Positions 60,084-64,000 of a DNA stretch of 64,000 bases are shown one piece after another. This DNA is from Armatimonadota bacterium (GTDB lineage: Bacteria > Armatimonadota > Fimbriimonadia > Fimbriimonadales > Fimbriimonadaceae), in the NCBI GenBank assembly GCA_016223145.1, contig JACRPN010000015.1, positions 52,471-116,470 of the forward strand. The letters run 5' to 3'. The translations under genes were made by a program, and so were the position numbers. How positions within the stretch are numbered: the first letter of the stretch is position 1; the number at the start of each line of letters is the position of its first letter. The notes under the pieces are model-generated. The model made no database searches, was not told the origin of the DNA, and saw nothing but the letters and a program-made list of their open reading frames with translations.

Positions 60084-62260
60084 TGTCCGCTCGAAAGCCT
60101 GGCGCACCATACGCCACTGCCGAGGCGGCGGCTGCCAGCCGGTGGCCCCTTGGGCTGCTTGCCGCCGGGTGCTTCTTGTTGCCGGTTTTGGGAGGGCGGA
60201 TCACCGTCGAGGCTCAGCCCTACGGTGGCGGCTTTGGAGCGTTGCTCGCCTCCCTGTGGGAAGGTAGCGAGGCGCCGTCGCTCGCTCACGCCCTGATCGC
60301 CCTTTGCTTCGCCTTGTCCTGCGCTTTGACGCTCATACGCAGCAAGGTGGTTCAGACTCCAGCGAACCGCCTCGCGCTCCCATTAGCATTTCTGACCCTC
60401 GCCGTTGTGGCCTCTGTTGCGCTCTCCAGCTTCAAGTGGACCAGCCTGGTTGCCGCGGCGGAGTGGGTGATGTACCCGTTCGGGTTCCTCGCCGCGATTC
60501 TTTCTGCCGGCCGCGGCCGCGGGCCGTTGCTGGCGATTGCGGCCCTGGTGGCAGGGTGCTTCCTTGTCGCGACGATGGGTGTGATGGACTACTGGCAGAT
60601 GCGCGCCATCGACCCCTCCTGGCGCATCTTCGCCAACTGGACCAACCCGAATGCCCTGGCGGGAATGCTCGTGATCGGGTTCTTTTTGGCGCTTGGGCTC
60701 ACGATGGTCCAGGACCGGATCAACGCCCTGGCCGCCGGAGGCGCTGCCGTCATCATCGGCTTTGCGCTGATGCTCACGCAGTCAAAGGGCGGGTTGCTCG
60801 CGCTTGGCGCTGGGCTCGTGGCGCTGGCGTTGGCCTTCTTGTCTTGGGTTCGGATTGGCGATTCGAAAGCCCAGGCCCTGCGGTGTCTTGGGGCGCTTGC
60901 CGCCCTGGCCGCGATCGTGTTGGCGCTAAAGTTCGCGCCCACTCAAGGCCCGGAGCCCGACAAAGGGGGCGGCGTGGGCTTTATGAGCCGCGTTTCGAAC
61001 TCTTCCGGCACTTCCGAGCAATCCGCCGGTTTCCGGACCCTGCTGTGGAAGTCCTCGCTGGACCTCATCAAGCAGAACCCGATCGGCAACGGGATCAGCA
61101 CCTTTCGCTTCTATTCCACCAGGCCTGGGCGTGTGAGCCAGACTCATCTGGCCCACCAGTCGTACCTGCAGCTCGCCTCTGAGGCCGGAGCGTTCGCCGC
61201 CCTCGCGCTGGTTGCGTTTGGCTTTGTGTTCATTCGGGAGTGTTTTCGGGGCGCCCGCAAGCTCCCACCGGAACGCAACCTCCTGCGCGCCGGATGTTTC
61301 GCGGCGTTTGTGGCGGCGGCCGTCCATAACGCAGTCGACAGCGACCTTTACTTCTTTGGGTCAGGGATGGCCCTCTTCGTGGTGATGGGGCTCGGGGCGA
61401 TCTTGGCCGCCGACGCGCTGACGCCCGAGCAAGCGCCGGCCAGCGGGCGCTATCCGGTCGCCATCGTCCCGATCCTCGCCACGCTGTTCCTCCTTTGGGC
61501 CGGCAAGGTGGAGCTTGCCAAGGGCCAGGTGGTCTACGCGATGGCCACAGGCGACTTCGACCAAGCCGTACAGGGGGTCAAGGACCTTGCCGGCAGCAGC
61601 TTCGGCGACGCGGAAGCCGCCTTCCTGGAGGCCAGAGTTTCCCAGGGCCAGACGCGAATTTCAGCACTGGAACGCGCTGTCCAGCTCGGGCCCACGCCCC
61701 GCCACTACCGCGCGCTCGCCGATGAGAAGCTGGCCAACGGCGACGTCACCGGCGCCAAGACCGCCCTTGAGAACGCGCTGAACTGGGACCCAAACAACCT
61801 GCCCGCGCTCCTGCGGCTCATGAACCTGCTATCTTCGGCGGAGCGCCTCGACGAAGCCAAGCAGGTCGCCAGGCGCCTCATCGCCACCGAGGCCTCCACC
61901 GCGTTCAGCGTGAGAGCGATCCCCGAACTCATGCCCACCGAGACCCTGCTGGCCAGGGTGTTTCTGGCTGAATCGGCCCAAGGCTCCGAGAAAGAGAACC
62001 TGCTCCGAAAGGCCGTTGACGGGTTCAACGCTTACAGGTCGGTCACGGCGGCCTACATCCAGTCCCTCACCAAGGACTCGCCGGACCTTCAGATAGGGGG
62101 CGTCGGGCGCAAAGAGGTGGCTGCGACGATGGCGATCGCGGCGAAGGCCGCCAAAGAGCTGGCGGCTTACTACCGAGCCTCGGGAGACTTGCGACGGTCT
62201 GACGCGGCGCTGTCGGATGCGGCGGGATTCGAAGAGGCCGCCGCGGGTTTCGGAGGCTGA
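60083..62260 (+). CDS. O-antigen ligase/polymerase-like membrane protein with TPR tail
   Basis: 725 residues from ATG 60083 (ATGA-type overlap TGATG). About 11-12 membrane segments in the first 470 residues, then a soluble tail with tetratricopeptide-like helix pairs (residues about 510-700: FLEARVSQGQTRISALERAV, PRHYRALADEKLANGDVTGA, ALENALNWDPNNLPALLRLM). The O-antigen ligase (Wzy_C) hallmark is AHQSYLQLASEAGAFAALAL, with NPIGNGISTFRFYST before it and a large periplasmic loop between. It joins a lipid-linked glycan onto an acceptor or polymerises it. Its 3' end overlaps the convergent PBP2 gene by 91 bp. Confidence 0.88.
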   Translation: MSARKPGAPYATAEAAAASRWPLGLLAAGCFLLPVLGGRITVEAQPYGGGFGALLASLWEGSEAPSLAHALIALCFALSCALTLIRSKVVQTPANRLALPLAFLTLAVVASVALSSFKWTSLVAAAEWVMYPFGFLAAILSAGRGRGPLLAIAALVAGCFLVATMGVMDYWQMRAIDPSWRIFANWTNPNALAGMLVIGFFLALGLTMVQDRINALAAGGAAVIIGFALMLTQSKGGLLALGAGLVALALAFLSWVRIGDSKAQALRCLGALAALAAIVLALKFAPTQGPEPDKGGGVGFMSRVSNSSGTSEQSAGFRTLLWKSSLDLIKQNPIGNGISTFRFYSTRPGRVSQTHLAHQSYLQLASEAGAFAALALVAFGFVFIRECFRGARKLPPERNLLRAGCFAAFVAAAVHNAVDSDLYFFGSGMALFVVMGLGAILAADALTPEQAPASGRYPVAIVPILATLFLLWAGKVELAKGQVVYAMATGDFDQAVQGVKDLAGSSFGDAEAAFLEARVSQGQTRISALERAVQLGPTPRHYRALADEKLANGDVTGAKTALENALNWDPNNLPALLRLMNLLSSAERLDEAKQVARRLIATEASTAFSVRAIPELMPTETLLARVFLAESAQGSEKENLLRKAVDGFNAYRSVTAAYIQSLTKDSPDLQIGGVGRKEVAATMAIAAKAAKELAAYYRASGDLRRSDAALSDAAGFEEAAAGFGG

Positions 62261-64000
62261 GTCAGGTAGAGCTTCACCAAGTCGCGAGCAATGGGCGCAG
62301 CCACCGTGCTTCCATGTCCGGCGGCCTCCACCAAGACGGCGATCGCGATCTTCGGATTCTCAGCGGGCGCAAAGCCGATGAACCAGCTATGGGTTTGGGA
62401 GCCCTTGCGGTGTTCGGCGCTTCCGGTCTTGCCGCCCCACCTGATCCCCGGGATTCTCGCCACCACCGCAGTGCCGTGGTCGATGACGCCCACCATCGCC
62501 CTCCGCAGGTCGCGCCAGACCCACTCGGGGCCATCGACTCTTGCAAGCACCTGCGGCTCGAAGGCCTTCGCCCTTTTGTCCGGCAGGTGAGATTGAGCGG
62601 TCTTGAGCAGGTGGGGTCGGTACGAGAAGCCTCCGTTCGCCACGAGCGAGGCAAGGCACGCCATCTGGATCGGCGTCGCCGACATCTCCCCCTGGCCGAT
62701 TCCCAAGTTCACCGTGTCGCCCAGGTACCACTTCTTCGGGTTCCTCAGGTTCGCATAGTAGTCGGCGGTTGGCACCACGCCCCGGACCTCGGCGGGCAGG
62801 TCGATTCCGGTATCGGCCCCAAGCCCAGCCTTGAGAGCGGTTTGCTGGAGGACCTCCGGGCCGTTCTTCATAGCCCAGTTGCCGAAGAACGTGTTGCAGG
62901 AGCGTGCGAACGCGTCGAAGTAGCTGATGGAACCGTGGACCCCAAGGCATTTGGGCTTGGCTTTTCCAACTTCAATGTAGCCGGGGCAATACTCGCGGCG
63001 GCTCTCACTAAAGACCCCCGAAGCGACCGAAGCCAGCGTGTTGACAACCTTAAACGTGGAACCGGGCGCATAGCTGGAGACGACCGCGCGATTGATGAGG
63101 GGGTGGTCCTCATCGTTGAGGAGCATGTCCCAGTCGGTCTTCGAGATGCCGCCTGCGAAGAGTGCGGCATCGTAAGTCGGAGCACTGGCAAGACAGAGCA
63201 CTTCACCGTTGCTGGGGTCCACCGCCACGGCAGCCCCCTTTTTACCCCTCAAAAGCTCATTCGCCAGCCGCTGCAGCCGGGCGTCGAGGGCGAGGGTAAG
63301 CCTGCTCCCTGGAACCGCGTTGTCACGCCCTACGACCTTGATTGGCCGGCCCCGCGAGTCCACTTCCATGGTCTCTTTGCCTGGCTTTCCCATCAACTCA
63401 GACTCGTATTGGCGCTCGAAGCCATCCTTGCCCACATAATCTGCCGGTTCGATCCCTAGAGATTCCAACCGCTCGACGTCCCGGTCGTTCGGTGTCCACA
63501 CACGCCCGAGGACGTGGGTGAAGTTCACGGTGTCGGGATAGACCCTCATCGGCTGGGATTCAACGCCGATGCCCGGAAGCAAGTCTCCGGCCTCCGCAAC
63601 CCGGGTGGCGATCTCGATCGGTACGCCCACGAGGATGGTGGCCGGAAGGTAGGGCCGCCAGTTGGCGTCCGAGACTTTGTCCCAAAACTTCTTTTCAGGC
63701 TGGCCCGTGAGCCTGGCGAGCTTGGCGATCACCCACTTGTTCTTGTTGACGATCTTGGGGATGGCGGTCAGAACGATTTCCGATTTCACCCCCGCCAGGA
63801 GCTCGCCGTTGCGGTCGAAGATGAGGCCCCGAGGCGCCAATTTGGAGACCGAGGTCCGTCGCTGCGACTCAGTTTGCTGAACGATCTCTTCAGAACGGGC
63901 AACCTGGAGATACCAAAGGCGAAGCAGAAAGACCAGGAACGCCGCGCCTACCCCGCCGAGGTACATGGCGTGCCTGGCGTCCCATTCGGGTTCTGGGGGG
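62170..64000 (-). CDS. mrdA: Penicillin-binding protein 2 (PBP2, MrdA-like), 5' end beyond window
   Basis: Transpeptidase that cross-links peptidoglycan during elongation. From the first visible Met at 63966 there are 598 residues, but the open frame continues through the edge as PPEPEWDARHA, so the true start lies outside. One membrane segment (about 5-22, LGGVGAAFLVFLLRLWYLQV), then APRGLIFDRNGELLAG, the dimerisation domain, and the transpeptidase: SxxK PGSTFK (Ser303), SxN SCN (356-358) and KTG GGKTGSAEH. GRVWTPNDRDVERLESLGIE is usual for PBP2. The C-terminal tail is Ser/Ala-rich and overlaps the ligase gene on the other strand. mre/rod genes probably lie further right. Confidence 0.93.
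   Translation of the reverse strand, partial: PPEPEWDARHAMYLGGVGAAFLVFLLRLWYLQVARSEEIVQQTESQRRTSVSKLAPRGLIFDRNGELLAGVKSEIVLTAIPKIVNKNKWVIAKLARLTGQPEKKFWDKVSDANWRPYLPATILVGVPIEIATRVAEAGDLLPGIGVESQPMRVYPDTVNFTHVLGRVWTPNDRDVERLESLGIEPADYVGKDGFERQYESELMGKPGKETMEVDSRGRPIKVVGRDNAVPGSRLTLALDARLQRLANELLRGKKGAAVAVDPSNGEVLCLASAPTYDAALFAGGISKTDWDMLLNDEDHPLINRAVVSSYAPGSTFKVVNTLASVASGVFSESRREYCPGYIEVGKAKPKCLGVHGSISYFDAFARSCNTFFGNWAMKNGPEVLQQTALKAGLGADTGIDLPAEVRGVVPTADYYANLRNPKKWYLGDTVNLGIGQGEMSATPIQMACLASLVANGGFSYRPHLLKTAQSHLPDKRAKAFEPQVLARVDGPEWVWRDLRRAMVGVIDHGTAVVARIPGIRWGGKTGSAEHRKGSQTHSWFIGFAPAENPKIAIAVLVEAAGHGSTVAAPIARDLVKLYLTQPPKPAAASSNPAASDSAASDRRKSPEAR

Overview
The window reads as one contiguous chromosomal segment of a GC-rich (roughly 60% or more), free-living bacterium. 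The best lineage guess is Armatimonadota, probably Fimbriimonadia. The guess rests on a prepilin of the H-X9-DG (DUF1559) type with the typical [13 protein letters not shown] helix, many lineage-style secreted proteins of unknown function, and intergenic spacers filled with degenerate short-period tandem repeats. There is no rRNA, tRNA, CRISPR array, integrase or transposase. Most genes are housekeeping, envelope or secreted-protein genes.

Layout. 1-4900 (minus): start of a secreted M28 peptidase, a HAD phosphatase, a GxxExxY protein, then the tightly coupled trio lysA - M50 protease - trpS. 4900-9060: a double-PAS protein, two unknown proteins, and rdgB and rph (minus). 9277-12545 (minus): a GH130 enzyme coupled to a large GT4/toroid fusion. 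12900-16954 (minus): a broken secreted gene, rsmE, a triple TRASH/YHS-like metal protein, a GH25 lysozyme and a Gfo/Idh/MocA oxidoreductase. 16999-22535 (plus): half-size TauE, two lipoproteins, then comEB-like dCMP deaminase, a WecA/TagO-like transferase, wecB and uppP, an envelope polysaccharide initiation set. 22729-30220: a PafA-like phosphatase, an M28 peptidase, a subtilase and a 690-residue secreted protein. 30475-32768 (minus): groES-groEL under a CIRCE operator. 32788-34297 (minus): two paralogous polytopic proteins carrying a pilin-like module. 34347-39990 (plus): GNAT, RluA-type synthase, secreted protein, a true H-X9-DG prepilin with a small coupled partner, a lipoprotein and a CBM9-like secreted protein. 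40143-46813 (mostly minus): hisF with three unknown genes, a large zinc metalloprotease and a DinB-like protein. 46885-49211 (plus): a YCII-like secreted protein and an orphan phage-type terminase. 49312-58021 (minus): a secreted protein, FkbM methyltransferase, smc, flavin reductase and a LysM/SH3/NlpC-P60 peptidase. 58337-62260 (plus): two GT2 transferases and an O-antigen-ligase/TPR protein. A PBP2 gene (minus) runs off the right edge.

Most unusual signals. (1) Short tandem-repeat DNA of the kind that fills the spacers also sits in frame inside two enzymes: about 68 residues in RdgB and about 25 in RsmE. (2) Two polytopic membrane proteins keep a pilin helix/head module, with key residues at the same spacing as in the true prepilin, but have lost the prepilin peptidase site. 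(3) At least eight genes have a -10 hexamer only 6-8 nt before the start codon, suggesting common leaderless transcription. (4) A 183-bp doubly palindromic REPIN/MITE-like element. (5) A terminase large subunit with intact catalytic motifs but no other phage genes.

Functional links. The 19.5-22.5 kb and 58.3-62.3 kb clusters together cover lipid-linked sugar initiation, sugar activation, transfer, polymer ligation and undecaprenyl recycling. The GH25, NlpC/P60 and PBP2 genes remodel or build peptidoglycan. LysA supplies lysine from diaminopimelate. Calls come from reading motifs; no database search or structure prediction was run.
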